The notes: generated by a model from the sequence alone, not told the origin. A DNA stretch of 64,000 nt from JACMNW01 sp963708425 (GCA_963708425.1 OY970206.1:1302001-1366000); one strand, 5' to 3'. Shown: positions 45,534 through 55,208, numbered from the stretch's first letter. Made by a program: numbers and translations.

Positions 45534-46991
45534 ATGATCGACGCTCGTAAATTCTACATCAACGGCGCGTGGGTCGCCCCCGCCACACCGCGCGATTGCC
45601 CGGTGATCGACCCCTCCACCGAAGAGGCATGCGCCACCATCAGCCTGGGCGCGCAAGCCGATACCAACGCCGCCGTCGCCGCCGCCAAAGCCGCCTTTGC
45701 CACTTGGTCGGTCACCCCGCACGCCACCCGCCGCGCCTTTGTGGTCGGCATCCTCGCGCAATACGAAGCGCGCGTCGAAGATATGGCCCGCGCGATCAGC
45801 CTCGAAATGGGCGCGCCGATTGACATGAGCCGCGATAGCCAAGCCCCCTGCCTACCATGGCACCTGAAAAACTTCCTCACCGCATTCGATCGAATACAAT
45901 GGATCAAGCCGCTGAACGCCAACACGCCGCATGACCGCATCGCGCTGGAACCGATCGGTGTCGTCGGCCTGATCACGCCGTGGAACTGGCCGATGAATCA
46001 GGTCACGCTGAAGGTGATCCCCGCCCTGCTGGCGGGCTGCACTTGCGTGCTGAAACCATCCGAAGAATCTCCGCTGTCATCACTGCTCTTCGCCGAATTT
46101 TGCCATGATGCGGGTCTGCCCCCCGGCGTGTTCAACCTCGTCAACGGTGATGGCCCCGGTGTCGGCAGCCAACTGTCCGCGCACCCGGATGTCGAGATGA
46201 TCTCGTTCACCGGCTCCACCCGCGCCGGTCGGGCCATTTCCATCGCCGCCGCCCAAACGCTGAAGCGTGTGGCGCTGGAACTGGGTGGCAAAGGCGCCAA
46301 CCTGATCTTCGCCGATGCCGATGACCGCGCCGTTGAACGCGGTGTGCGGCAGATGATGGATAACTCTGGCCAATCGTGCAACGCCCCGTCGCGGATGCTC
46401 GTTGAACGCCCCGTCTATAACCACGCCGTCGAAATCGCCGCAAAAGTCGCAAGCAGCATCAAAGTCGGCCCGGCATCGGAACCCGGCAATCACATTGGCC
46501 CCGTGGTCAACCAACGCCAGTGGGACCAGATCCAAGACTACATTCAGAAAGGCATCGACGAAGGCGCGCGCCTTGTCGCCGGTGGCTTGGGCCGCCCCGA
46601 TGGCCTGAACCGCGGCTTCTACGTCAAACCCACGGTGTTCGCCGACGTCACCCCCGGCATGACGATCGAACGCGAAGAAATCTTCGGGCCGGTGCTGTCG
46701 ATCATCCCCTTCGATACCGAAGCCGAGGCCGTGCGTATCGCCAATGATACGCCTTACGGCCTGACCAACTATGTGCAATCGCAGAGCGGCGCTCGCCGCA
46801 ATCGCCTCGCCCGCCTGTTGCGGTCTGGCATGGTGCAGATGAACGGCAAATCGCGCAGCGCCGGTTCTCCCTTCGGCGGCATCAAAGCCTCGGGCCGGGC
46901 GCGCGAAGGCGGCCATTGGGGCATCGAGGAATTTCTGGAGGTCAAAGCAATCTCCGGTTGGGATAACGAACAGGATATGGCCGCCGAATGA
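45534..46991 (+). CDS. NAD(P)-dependent aldehyde dehydrogenase
   Basis: A 485-aa aldehyde dehydrogenase. 'TPWNWPMNQVTLKVIPALLAGCT' and 'KPSEESP' bind cofactor; the catalytic Glu is in 'ALELGGKGAN' and the nucleophile Cys in 'NSGQSCNAPSR'. ATG at 45534 follows CGGAGGATCCG. The substrate cannot be told. A phosphoesterase gene overlaps its end by 4 bp. Confidence 0.92.
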   Translation: MIDARKFYINGAWVAPATPRDCPVIDPSTEEACATISLGAQADTNAAVAAAKAAFATWSVTPHATRRAFVVGILAQYEARVEDMARAISLEMGAPIDMSRDSQAPCLPWHLKNFLTAFDRIQWIKPLNANTPHDRIALEPIGVVGLITPWNWPMNQVTLKVIPALLAGCTCVLKPSEESPLSSLLFAEFCHDAGLPPGVFNLVNGDGPGVGSQLSAHPDVEMISFTGSTRAGRAISIAAAQTLKRVALELGGKGANLIFADADDRAVERGVRQMMDNSGQSCNAPSRMLVERPVYNHAVEIAAKVASSIKVGPASEPGNHIGPVVNQRQWDQIQDYIQKGIDEGARLVAGGLGRPDGLNRGFYVKPTVFADVTPGMTIEREEIFGPVLSIIPFDTEAEAVRIANDTPYGLTNYVQSQSGARRNRLARLLRSGMVQMNGKSRSAGSPFGGIKASGRAREGGHWGIEEFLEVKAISGWDNEQDMAAE

Positions 46992-47728
46992 CCCGCCTCG
47001 CCGTTCTTGCTGATATCCATGGCAACGCTGATGCGCTGGCGGCAGTGCTGGTCGATATGCTTGATCATTCGCCCGATGCGGCGGTCAACCTGGGTGATTG
47101 CTTTTCCGGCCCGCTGGATGCCGCGCGCACGGCACATCTGCTGGCAGGTGCTAACCTGACAGCCTCGGTACGCGGCAATCATGATCGCTGGCTATCCGAT
47201 CCCAACGCAATGGACGAATGGGACAAGCGCGCGCATCCGCAGCTGTCACCGGAAACGCTGGCTTGGCTCGCCGCGCTGCCTGCCACTGCCGTGGTCGACG
47301 ACGCCTTCCTATGCCACGCCACACCGCAAGACGATCTGTCCTACTGGCTGGAGACTTACACACCCGATGGCACCGCCCGCCGTGCCCCGCTGGATAAGAT
47401 CACCGCCCGCGCCAAGGGCATCCCGCAATCACTGATGCTGTGTGGCCATACGCATGTCGCCCGTGCCGTCCGGCTGGCCGATGGGCGTTTGGTGGTCAAC
47501 CCCGGCTCGGTTGGCTGCCCCGGCTTCACCGACCATTCCGCCCCCTCGCCCCGCCACGTCTGCGCAGGCACACCCCATGCTGCCTATGCCATCGTCGACC
47601 GCGTCGGCTCCACATGGACAGTCAGCCACCGCCTCGTGCCCTATGACACAACATCCGCCGTCGCCCGCGCCCGCGCCGCAGGCTTCGCCGATTGGGAACA
47701 AGCATTGGGGACCGGCTGGGTTGGCTGA
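46988..47728 (+). CDS. Metallophosphoesterase (YfcE/MJ0936-like)
   Basis: A 246-aa calcineurin-like phosphoesterase with all metal-binding motifs: 'LADIHGN', 'GDCF', 'GNHDRW', and 'CGHTHVA'. 'VVNPGSVGCPG' is typical of the YfcE group, which cleaves phosphodiesters in vitro. ATGA overlap with the aldehyde dehydrogenase gene. Structured repeat copy 2 starts 17 bp after the stop. Confidence 0.9.
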   Translation: MTRLAVLADIHGNADALAAVLVDMLDHSPDAAVNLGDCFSGPLDAARTAHLLAGANLTASVRGNHDRWLSDPNAMDEWDKRAHPQLSPETLAWLAALPATAVVDDAFLCHATPQDDLSYWLETYTPDGTARRAPLDKITARAKGIPQSLMLCGHTHVARAVRLADGRLVVNPGSVGCPGFTDHSAPSPRHVCAGTPHAAYAIVDRVGSTWTVSHRLVPYDTTSAVARARAAGFADWEQALGTGWVG

Positions 47729-47744
47729 GGTACCTGTCTGTTGC

Positions 47745-47936
47745 GGGCCGAATAGGTAACTGTCCAGTGGACAGATACCCGGCCCGTTGCCTGTAGGCGC
47801 AAGCCGCAAGGCAAGGGAGGTTGAGCTTGGCATGGCATTGGTAAATCGGGACGCGCCTGCCTGGGCTGGAGCGAGAACCGCGCCTGCCGGGGGCAGGCAG
47901 GCGCGGCCCGATTTGACGCGTATCAAATCCGGCAAG
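47745..47936 (+). repeat. Dispersed structured intergenic repeat, copy 2
   Basis: Same element order as copy 1. The first hairpin is GGTAaCTGTCC, loop AGT, GGACAGaTACC (one A-A mismatch). The second is TTGCC with GGCAA around AGGC/AGCC. The long stem reads AAATCGGG with CCCGATTT, where copy 1 has an A-T instead of a G-C pair at one position: a compensatory change. Inner arms CGCGCCTGCC and GGCAGG-CAGGCGCGG are GC-rich. The last palindrome TTTGA/TCAAA has lost one outer pair. It sits 17 bp downstream of the phosphoesterase gene; the following 240 bp to 48176 hold no gene. Confidence 0.85.
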
Positions 47937-48176
47937 AAAGTGCGCCATTTTGTCCAAAGCGAACAACCCGCAAGCTTCGCTCCACCCCTAACCCGCAAAA
48001 GCACCAAACCCTACTCCTACCCCCAATACGTGCGCCAATCGGTATGTACGGATGTCATACCGCAGGTGTACGCAAAACAGACCACCCGATGACGCTTCCA
48101 GACCCTGCTGCGTCGCCCCCAATCCTCACGCTTTGCACAGCACAACGGCTAGGCTATTCCTAACCCAGAGGGCGAA

Positions 48177-50153
48177 ATGACCAGCCACCCAAACCTGATG
48201 AAACCCCTGCAATTGCGTGGCCACACCCTGCGTAACCGCGTGGTTTTCGGTGCCCATACCGCCAATATGGCCGAGGCTGGTCTTCCCGGCCCACGCTACG
48301 CCGCCTACCTGCTGGAACGCGCCGTTGGCGGCGCTGCAATGATCGTCGCCGAGCCGGTTCCGGTGCACCGAACAGGGGTGCTAACCCGCGGCAACTTCCT
48401 ACATTCCGACGATTCAATTATCCTGCACTTTCAATCCCTTACCGCCCCCATCAAAGCCGCTGGCACAGTCATAATTCAACAGCTCTATCACGTCGGTGCG
48501 CACGGCGACTCCGACCTGTCGTTCGCGCCGCATTGGTCGCCCTCCGGTGGCCCCAGCTATCATGATAGTGACGGCTCTCACGCCATGACGGGTGGCGAAG
48601 TGGAGGAACTTCTCAATGCCCATGTCGCTGCCGCCATCCGCGCCAAAGCCTGCGGTTTTCAAGGGGTCGAGGTGTGGGCCGCCTACCATTCGCTGCTCGA
48701 TCAATTCTGGACCCCATGGTCGAACCAGCGCACCGATCAATGGGGCGGCTCTCTGGAAAACCGCACACGGTTTTCCCGTAACCTTATTGAAAACATAAGA
48801 CAATCCTGCGGCCCAGATTTCATCATCGGCCTCGCCATCAGCTATTCAACCGCCTATTCCGTTACACTTTCCGCCAAAGACCTCTGCGAAATCGTCGCAC
48901 TGCACGATGCGTCAGGCGATGTGGATTATGTCACTGTCGGCTCCGGCAGCTATCTGGAATTCGAATCCATAATCCCGCCCTTCACCCATGCCGAAAAGCT
49001 GACAACACCGCTTACGTCGCAACTGAAAGCAATCGTTAAGCATGCCGTGATAACGTCAGAGGCGGGCATCAGAACGCCCGAAAACGCAGAAACCGTGCTT
49101 GGCGCGGGCGAGGCTGATCTTGTGTCCATCGTGCGCGGTCAAATCGCCGACCCGCATCTGGCGCGCAAAGCATTGGAAGGTCGCGCCGACGATGTCCGGG
49201 GCTGTATTTCGTGCAACCAGATGTGCTGGGGTCGGCGCAGCCGCGATTATTGGATTTCTTGCCTCATCAATCCGTCGGTGGGTCGCGAATGGGAATGGGG
49301 CGGTGATCGGTTCTCAGCTGCGCAAACCCCGCGTTCGGTTCTGGTCGTCGGCGCTGGCCCGGCGGGGCTAGAGGCCGCAAGAGTTGCCGCAGAACGTGGC
49401 CATGTGGTTGAAATTGTTGAGGCTTCTGGCCATATTGGCGGCCAGTTCCGCCTTGCTGGCCTGCAACCCCGCCGCGCGCAAATCCTTGATCTGCTGGATT
49501 GGTACGAACGTCAGTTCACCAAACTGGACGTTACCCTGCGCCTGAACAGCTATCTTGATGAACAAGAGGTTAACGCCCACCCTGCCGATACCGTGATCCT
49601 CGCTACCGGTTCCCTGCCCGACGAAACCCGCCGCCAACGCTGGCTCCCCTCAGAACCCCATCTACCGGGATTGGACCTCGGCAATGTCTGGTCCCCCGAA
49701 GACGTCCTGCGCCGCGAAGCCCGCCTCGGCTATGCCGTCGTGGTCTATGACGAAGGCGGCAACTGGCGCGGCGTCGGCACCGCCTGGCACTTGGCCGAAC
49801 AGGGTAAACAGGTGATCATCGTCACCCCCGACCCCTACGTCGGCAAAGAAATCACCCGCACCGCCGCCGACGGCCCGGTGCGCCGAAGCTTGGGCAAGTT
49901 GGGGGTAAAAACCTATGTAGAACATTGCATTACCCGCTGGCACGGCAATGGCATAACCGTTCGATCCTTCCTCACGGGCGAGGAAACCACTCTACCCGCC
50001 TCAGCCTTGGTGATGGCAACAACCAACATCGCCTTCGATCCGTTCCCCGAAACTTTCCCCGGAAAATCCACCTACCGTATCGGCGATTGCGCCACCCCCC
50101 GCCTCGCCGCCTATGCGTTTCACGAAGGTCGAAAGGCCGCCCTAGACCTGTAG
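48177..50153 (+). CDS. TMADH/2,4-dienoyl-CoA reductase-like flavoenzyme
   Basis: A 658-aa two-part enzyme. Residues 1-350 form an old-yellow-enzyme FMN barrel ('LKPLQLRGHTLRNRVVFGAH' region). Cysteines in 'CISCNQMCWGRRSRD..SC' (C-x2-C-x3-C-x11-C) bind a [4Fe-4S] cluster. The C-terminal half has the FAD motif 'VLVVGAGPAGLEAARVAAERGH' and a second dinucleotide site. This is the layout of trimethylamine dehydrogenase, dienoyl-CoA reductase and N-methylproline demethylases; a demethylase role is possible. No partner genes are adjacent. Confidence 0.87.
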   Translation: MTSHPNLMKPLQLRGHTLRNRVVFGAHTANMAEAGLPGPRYAAYLLERAVGGAAMIVAEPVPVHRTGVLTRGNFLHSDDSIILHFQSLTAPIKAAGTVIIQQLYHVGAHGDSDLSFAPHWSPSGGPSYHDSDGSHAMTGGEVEELLNAHVAAAIRAKACGFQGVEVWAAYHSLLDQFWTPWSNQRTDQWGGSLENRTRFSRNLIENIRQSCGPDFIIGLAISYSTAYSVTLSAKDLCEIVALHDASGDVDYVTVGSGSYLEFESIIPPFTHAEKLTTPLTSQLKAIVKHAVITSEAGIRTPENAETVLGAGEADLVSIVRGQIADPHLARKALEGRADDVRGCISCNQMCWGRRSRDYWISCLINPSVGREWEWGGDRFSAAQTPRSVLVVGAGPAGLEAARVAAERGHVVEIVEASGHIGGQFRLAGLQPRRAQILDLLDWYERQFTKLDVTLRLNSYLDEQEVNAHPADTVILATGSLPDETRRQRWLPSEPHLPGLDLGNVWSPEDVLRREARLGYAVVVYDEGGNWRGVGTAWHLAEQGKQVIIVTPDPYVGKEITRTAADGPVRRSLGKLGVKTYVEHCITRWHGNGITVRSFLTGEETTLPASALVMATTNIAFDPFPETFPGKSTYRIGDCATPRLAAYAFHEGRKAALDL

Positions 50154-50154
50154 C

Positions 50155-50805
50155 TCAGAACGGACACGGCGCTGAAAAAGTCACCAAGTCCTTCGTCGCC
50201 GGGTGGTGCAACGTCAGACTTTCCGCATGCAGCATCAGCCGCGGAAACGCCAACGCCGCCCCTGTCGCATAAATCGGATCGCCCAAAATCGCGTGCCCCA
50301 ATTCCAGCATATGCACCCGCAACTGATGGCTGCGCCCCGTCAACGGATGCAACCTCACACGGGTTGTCTCGCCCTCATACCCCAAAACCTGCCAGTCGGT
50401 CTGTGCCGCCCGGCCATTCTCATGGTCCACGTGCTGACGCGGCCGGTTCGGCCAATCGGTGCAAAGCGGCAAATCCACGCGACCGGCTTCAGGCATCAAC
50501 CGCCCCCAAAGCCTTGCAACATAAGTCTTTTTCGCCCGTCTGTTTTCAAACTCCTGCCCCAAAAACCCTTGCGCCGCCTTGCTGCGGGCGAAGATCATCA
50601 CGCCCGACGTGTCACAATCCAGCCGGTGCACCAGCAGCGTTTCGGGATAAGCCGCCCGCAACCGCAACTCCAGACAGTCGCGGCGCCCTTCCAATTTGCC
50701 CGGCACCGACAACAGCCCCGAGGGCTTGTTCAGCACCATGATCTGATCGTCCTGATGCAAAATCACCAAGGGGGTCATCGGCGGATCGTAGTGAAAGTCG
50801 ATCAT
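50155..50805 (-). CDS. RluA-family pseudouridine synthase
   Basis: A 216-aa synthase with the catalytic Asp in 'LLVHRLDCDTSGVMIF' and 'LHPLTGRSHQLRVHM'. No S4 domain; length and motifs suggest the RluA type, which modifies 23S rRNA and tRNA. The start at 50805 overlaps the stop of the homocysteine methyltransferase gene by ATGA. Its stop is 1 bp from that of the convergent flavoenzyme gene. Confidence 0.9.
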   Translation of the reverse strand: MIDFHYDPPMTPLVILHQDDQIMVLNKPSGLLSVPGKLEGRRDCLELRLRAAYPETLLVHRLDCDTSGVMIFARSKAAQGFLGQEFENRRAKKTYVARLWGRLMPEAGRVDLPLCTDWPNRPRQHVDHENGRAAQTDWQVLGYEGETTRVRLHPLTGRSHQLRVHMLELGHAILGDPIYATGAALAFPRLMLHAESLTLHHPATKDLVTFSAPCPF

Positions 50806-51698
50806 ACGATCTGATGGCCCGCAGCAATCAGCGCGTCGTGCAAATGCCGGATATGCGCGGGCCCAACTTCGCAGCAACCGCCAACAATCGTCGCCCCCTG
50901 CGCCACCCAACCCATGGCAAATTCGGTGTATTTTTCAGGCGTCAGATCATGCCTGTGGGTCAGCTCGGAAACCGTTGCCGCATCCTTCAGGAAGTTCCCG
51001 GAAATATGCGTAAAACCATTGGCATAGGCCCCAAATGGCAAGCCAAATTTGGCCACTTCGGTCAGCGCCGCAGCCATCGCTTCGGGTACTGAACAGTTCA
51101 CCAGAACCGCCGCAGGACGGTAGGCTTCGATGATAGGCCAAAGGTCTGCAATCGGCTCGTCCGACCTTAGCAAACGACCATCATGATCATTCACCGTCAC
51201 CGACAACCACACCGGCTTGCCCGCCACTTGCGCCCCCTTCAAGGCACCCTCAGCCTGCAAAACCGACGCCATGGTTTCCAGCAAAATCAAATCGACCCGC
51301 GGGCCCAGCAATGCTGCAATCTCGGCATATTTGGGGGCCGCTTCATCCAAAGGCTGCGTCACTTCGGGGCGGTAGGACGCCACCAGCGGCCCCATCGACC
51401 CCGCGATCAGCCCTTTGCCATGTGCGGCCCGCGCCTCCGCCGCCTGCGACAGCGCGGTGCGGTGCAAGGTTTCAAACATGGCATCCAGATCAAACCGTTC
51501 CAGCCGATCATGGTGGATGGCGTAAGTATTCGTGGTGGCAATACTGGCCCCGGCAGCAAAGTAATCGGCGTGGATCGCGCGCACCATGTCGGGGTGATCC
51601 AGCATCACCCGCGTCGCCCAAAGCGGCGTCGGCGCATCGCCAGACCGCGCCACCAGTTCCTGCCCCATGCCGCCATCAAGTAGTGTGATTAGTGCCAT
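50802..51698 (-). CDS. Homocysteine S-methyltransferase family protein
   Basis: A 298-aa TIM-barrel enzyme starting MALITLLDGGMGQEL. The zinc cysteines are in 'VLVNCSV' and 'VGGCCEVGPAHI'. It transfers a methyl group from S-methylmethionine, betaine or a similar donor to homocysteine. The ATG at 51698 is used; the 15 extra codons upstream are not conserved-looking. Linked to the RluA-family gene by a 4-bp overlap. Confidence 0.9.
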   Translation of the reverse strand: MALITLLDGGMGQELVARSGDAPTPLWATRVMLDHPDMVRAIHADYFAAGASIATTNTYAIHHDRLERFDLDAMFETLHRTALSQAAEARAAHGKGLIAGSMGPLVASYRPEVTQPLDEAAPKYAEIAALLGPRVDLILLETMASVLQAEGALKGAQVAGKPVWLSVTVNDHDGRLLRSDEPIADLWPIIEAYRPAAVLVNCSVPEAMAAALTEVAKFGLPFGAYANGFTHISGNFLKDAATVSELTHRHDLTPEKYTEFAMGWVAQGATIVGGCCEVGPAHIRHLHDALIAAGHQIV

Positions 51699-51765
51699 TT
51701 GCCGCCCCAAGTTTCGGCCTGACCTTCGTTCGCCTGACGCCAAAGATCAAGGTACGCTTCACTGC

Positions 51766-52218
51766 CTAAGCAGCATTGCGAAACACATCCGCAAGGATTG
51801 CCGTCAGCCGCGCCTCATCTGTTTCGGTAAATGCCGCAGGCGTGTTGCTATCCAGATCCAGCACGCCCAAAAGCACGCCAGAGCCGTTCCACACTGGCAG
51901 CACCAGTTCCGATCTGGTGGTCGATGCACAGGCAATATGATCAGGAAAATCATCAACATCCGGCACGATCAACGCTTTTTCAGTGCGCGCCACGGCCCCG
52001 CAAACACCGCGCGAAAACGGGATGACAAGGCAGCCATGGCCGCCCTGATAGGGGCCGATCTTCAACAGTTCCGGGCCAACGACGCGGTAAAACCCAGTCC
52101 AATCCGACAAAGGATGGGTATTATGCACCTCACACACCACTGTGGCCATCAGCGCCACCGCGTCGGTTTCGCCGTGGCAAAGCGCTGCGATACTGGTCGC
52201 CAGTTCATCGTAATTCAT
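51766..52218 (-). CDS. msrC: Free methionine-R-sulfoxide reductase (GAF, fRMsr)
   Basis: A 150-aa single GAF-domain protein. Cys63, Cys73 and Cys97 have exactly the spacing (10 and 24 residues) of the three catalytic cysteines of E. coli fRMsr. 'DWTGFYRV', 'YQGGHGCLVIPF' and 'RSELVLPVW' are family motifs. It repairs free methionine-R-sulfoxide. The ATG at 52218 is 5 bp after the GGT stop; a TTG at 52227 overlaps that stop and is less likely. Confidence 0.9.
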   Translation of the reverse strand: MNYDELATSIAALCHGETDAVALMATVVCEVHNTHPLSDWTGFYRVVGPELLKIGPYQGGHGCLVIPFSRGVCGAVARTEKALIVPDVDDFPDHIACASTTRSELVLPVWNGSGVLLGVLDLDSNTPAAFTETDEARLTAILADVFRNAA

Positions 52219-52223
52219 CGCAA

Positions 52224-53801
52224 TCAATACCCCAAAGCGCAGCCGTCTTTGCGCGGGTCGGATGCCCCCTGCAAAACGCCGCTGTCATCGATCAATATCG
52301 CCTGCGCGCCGCCAATCGGCTCGTCCGGTACCCGTACGGCATGGCCCATATCGGCCAACTCTGCGCGCACTTCGGTCGTATAACCCCGCTCCACCATCAT
52401 GCCATCTACCGCCGAGAAAGATCTGGGCGCATCAATCGCAGCCTGCGGATGCAGCCCGAAATCGACCATGTTGGTCACAAACCGTGCATGGCCATTCGGT
52501 TGATAAGCCCCGCCCATCACCCCGAATGGCATGGTCACCTGGCCATTTTGGCGCAGCATACCGGGGATGATCGTGTGCATCGGGCGCTTGCCACCGGCGG
52601 CCTCGTTCGGATGACCTTTGGTCAGGGTGAACCCTGCCCCACGGTTGTGAAAGTTGATGCCAAACTTCGCGCTGGCAAGGCCCGCGCCAAAGCTATGGAA
52701 CACCGAATAGATCAGCGAAACCGCCATGCGGTCTTTGTCGACCACAGTCAGATAAATGGTGTCGCGGTGCACGGCTTCGGTCAACGGGCCGGCTGCTTGC
52801 ATCGCCTGAGCAGGGTTGATCAGGGCGGCCAGCTTGTGCGCTGTTTCAGGGGCCAGCATATGGGCAAGCCGGGTGGTATGATCTGCATCCGCCAAAAACC
52901 GATTACGGGCATCGTAGGCGAGTTTTGCCGCCTCAGCCTCGATATGGGCTCGCTGTGCGCCGTAGGGATCAAGCGTCGCCAGATCAAATTCGGCCAGAAT
53001 GTTCAGCAAAAGGATGGCAGTGGCACCCTGGCTATTTGGCGGGTGCTCCAGCAGTTCGGTGCCTTTGTAAGTGCCGCTGACCGGTTCGGTATAGTCACAG
53101 GCGACGGCGGCAAAATCATCCATCTGGTGGCTGCCACCCAGCTTTCGCAGCGACGCAACCATATCTTCGGCCACCTCGCCCTCATAAAACCCGATCCGGC
53201 CCAGTTTTGCCACCTTGCGCAGCACTTCGGCCTGTTTCGGCGCGCGAAAAACTTGGCCGGGTGCAGGGGCGTGACCTTGCAGCAGGTAGAAAAGCCGCGC
53301 GTCGCCTTGCAAATCATTCGCCGCGTCGGCCCAGTCAGCGGCAGTGCGCGGGGCGACAGGCACGCCGTCTTCGGCATAGCGAATTGCTGGGGCAAGGGTT
53401 TGGGTCAGATCAAACCGGCCCCAATCGGCGGAAAGGCGGCAAAATGCATCTATCGCACCGGGCAAAGTTACCGCCTCCACCCCGTTCGTTGGAACCGCTT
53501 TTAGCCCCTTATCCCGCATAGCGCTGGCAGACAGCCCTTTCGGCGCACGGCCAGATCCGTTCAGTGCGATAACTCTTTCTTCACCAGCCGGCTTTAGAAG
53601 CACAAAGCAGTCACCACCGATGCCGGTCATTTGCGGTTCGCACAGCCCAAGCAGCACGGCACCGGAAATTGCCGCATCAACCGCATTGCCGCCAGCTTGC
53701 AGTGTATCAATCGCCACCTTCGCGGCCAGCGGATGTGACGTCGCGCACATGCCATTGCTGGCGAACACTGCAGATCTGCCGGGAAGCTGGAAATCACGCA
53801 T
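52224..53801 (-). CDS. Gamma-glutamyltransferase family protein
   Basis: A 525-aa Ntn-hydrolase. The large-subunit part has 'AVDAAISGAVLLGLCEPQMTGIGGDCF'; the expected autoprocessing nucleophile is the Thr in 'HRDTIYLTVVD', and 'PMHTIIPGM' and 'VMGGAYQPNGH' follow. No signal peptide, so a cytoplasmic GGT-like enzyme, perhaps acting on glutathione or gamma-glutamyl compounds. Start ATG 53801 lies behind AAAGGGGC; fRMsr follows closely downstream. Confidence 0.9.
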   Translation of the reverse strand: MRDFQLPGRSAVFASNGMCATSHPLAAKVAIDTLQAGGNAVDAAISGAVLLGLCEPQMTGIGGDCFVLLKPAGEERVIALNGSGRAPKGLSASAMRDKGLKAVPTNGVEAVTLPGAIDAFCRLSADWGRFDLTQTLAPAIRYAEDGVPVAPRTAADWADAANDLQGDARLFYLLQGHAPAPGQVFRAPKQAEVLRKVAKLGRIGFYEGEVAEDMVASLRKLGGSHQMDDFAAVACDYTEPVSGTYKGTELLEHPPNSQGATAILLLNILAEFDLATLDPYGAQRAHIEAEAAKLAYDARNRFLADADHTTRLAHMLAPETAHKLAALINPAQAMQAAGPLTEAVHRDTIYLTVVDKDRMAVSLIYSVFHSFGAGLASAKFGINFHNRGAGFTLTKGHPNEAAGGKRPMHTIIPGMLRQNGQVTMPFGVMGGAYQPNGHARFVTNMVDFGLHPQAAIDAPRSFSAVDGMMVERGYTTEVRAELADMGHAVRVPDEPIGGAQAILIDDSGVLQGASDPRKDGCALGY

Positions 53802-54031
53802 CAAGTTGCCCCTTTATCCAAAGGCGAACGTAGGGCGCGGATCGGGGATTTGGAAGCACAGAGTATCTCGGCGCCACAATCTGGGTGGGGGCTACTTAAA
53901 TCGCAGCGCCGAGAGAAGCTTTGTGCAGCTACAAGACTAATTTGCCTATCGGCTGCGGCTGTATTTAGCGAAAATCGCGACCATTCCGTGACTATTTGCA
54001 CTACTTGGAAACAATCGCGGCAGCGAAGCCG

Positions 54032-54475
54032 TTACTGTTCGACATTCAACTGAAAACTCAGATGGTTACGGGCGCCAATCCGCTGATAAAGCAGCTTTTC
54101 GGTCAGTTGACGAATCAAGAACCAGCCAAACCCGCCTTCTGGCAGGGCTTGATCATCTGCAACACTCTGTGGCCGGCCTTCGGGCAGCGTGCAGTCCGGC
54201 ATCGGCAGCCCGGCATCCAGGAGTTCACAGACCAACCGCCCAGGAAGCCACTGCAAACGCAGCTCTATCTGGCCATCGTCGCGGTCATAGGCATGCTCGA
54301 CAATGTTGTTCAACGCCTCGGCAAGCACCAAATCGGCTGTGCCGCGCGCGTCTTCCGAAAGCCGCGTCATTGCAGGGTGCCCCATGATGTCACGCAGCGC
54401 ATCGCGCACCGCGATTGGCGTGCGGGCGATTTGAACAACCGCTTGGGATGGGTCAGGCGGCGTTATGCAGGCCAT
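54032..54475 (-). CDS. Anti-sigma factor-type ATP-binding protein (RsbW-like)
   Basis: A 147-aa GHKL ATPase of the anti-sigma serine kinase class: N-box 'LAEALNNIVEHAY', G1 region 'ELLDAGLPMP', and 'GGFGWFLIRQLTEKL'. In RsbW/SpoIIAB systems it phosphorylates the STAS antagonist and binds a partner (sigma factor or other protein). The gene overlaps the STAS gene by 23 bp. No sigma factor or phosphatase gene is adjacent, so the target is elsewhere. Confidence 0.87.
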   Translation of the reverse strand: MACITPPDPSQAVVQIARTPIAVRDALRDIMGHPAMTRLSEDARGTADLVLAEALNNIVEHAYDRDDGQIELRLQWLPGRLVCELLDAGLPMPDCTLPEGRPQSVADDQALPEGGFGWFLIRQLTEKLLYQRIGARNHLSFQLNVEQ

Positions 54476-54794
54476 CGGGAACGCTGTTGTGAATGGTAAA
54501 AACGGTATCCATGCGGGTCAGCCGGAAAACCTTGGCGACAGTGGGCGTAAGGGCTGCCAGTTCAAGACGCCGACCTGGTCCGAGCAGTTTCATAACCGCC
54601 ACAACCGCCCCCAGACCCGAACTGTCCAGAAACGCCACGCGTGACAGATCCAGCATCACCCGCGGCTGGGGATTTTGGCAGATGACCCGCATCTGTTCCT
54701 TGAACTGAATTGCACCCGCAGCATCAATCCGGTCTTCCATCGCCCGCACGACCAATAGATCATCCGTAGCCTCTGTTCTCAGGTCCATGCCCAT
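54453..54794 (-). CDS. STAS-domain anti-sigma factor antagonist
   Basis: A 113-aa STAS protein (SpoIIAA/RsbV type). The phospho-acceptor serine lies in 'VAFLDSSGLGAVVA'. It is probably phosphorylated by the kinase encoded by the overlapping downstream gene and, when dephosphorylated, releases that kinase's partner. ATG at 54794 or two codons later (54788) are both possible starts. Confidence 0.88.
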   Translation of the reverse strand: MGMDLRTEATDDLLVVRAMEDRIDAAGAIQFKEQMRVICQNPQPRVMLDLSRVAFLDSSGLGAVVAVMKLLGPGRRLELAALTPTVAKVFRLTRMDTVFTIHNSVPDGLHNAA

Positions 54795-54870
54795 GCTCCG
54801 TTGGCTCTGCTCCAGCCACGGTACGAACAGAAAGTTAGCAAAAGGTAACCAAGAGCCAGGCCGTTCAGGA

Positions 54871-55197
54871 TTAATTCAACTGAAACTGTAACGGGTAGCG
54901 ACCATCTTCGAAATCGCCAAACAGGTCACCAAGATCGGGGTGATCCACCGGCCCGCCCAAATCGTCCGGCACAAGATTTTGCTCTGACACATAGGCCACG
55001 TAGTAGCTTTGATCATTTTCGGCCAGCAGATGGTAAAACGGCTGGTCACGGCGCGGGCGGCTGTCTTCGGGGATGGCGTCATACCAGGCTTCGGTGTTCG
55101 AGAACATTGCATCGACATCAAACACCACGCCACGGAACGGATGTTTCTTGTGACGCAGGATCTGACCCAAGTGATACTTGGCCGCCGTCTTGAACAT
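54871..55197 (-). CDS. hspQ: Heat shock protein HspQ
   Basis: A 108-aa HspQ protein: 'AKYHLGQILRHKKHPFRGVVFDVD', 'EDSRPRRDQPFYHLLAEN', 'AYVSEQNLV' and the C-terminal 'ELGDLFGDF'-like segment. HspQ is a heat-induced regulator of Lon-type proteolysis and DnaA stability in enterobacteria. The ATG at 55197 has AGGGG 9 nt upstream; that AGG is part of a hairpin (55209-55237) that could hide it at low temperature. Confidence 0.92.
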   Translation of the reverse strand: MFKTAAKYHLGQILRHKKHPFRGVVFDVDAMFSNTEAWYDAIPEDSRPRRDQPFYHLLAENDQSYYVAYVSEQNLVPDDLGGPVDHPDLGDLFGDFEDGRYPLQFQLN

Positions 55198-55208
55198 AAT
55201 AAAATACC

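Noticed and set aside
47429..48007. Minus ORFs through repeat copy 2 (also 47622-47966)
   Set aside because: Same reason: peptide similarity is explained by the repeat; they overlap the phosphoesterase gene.
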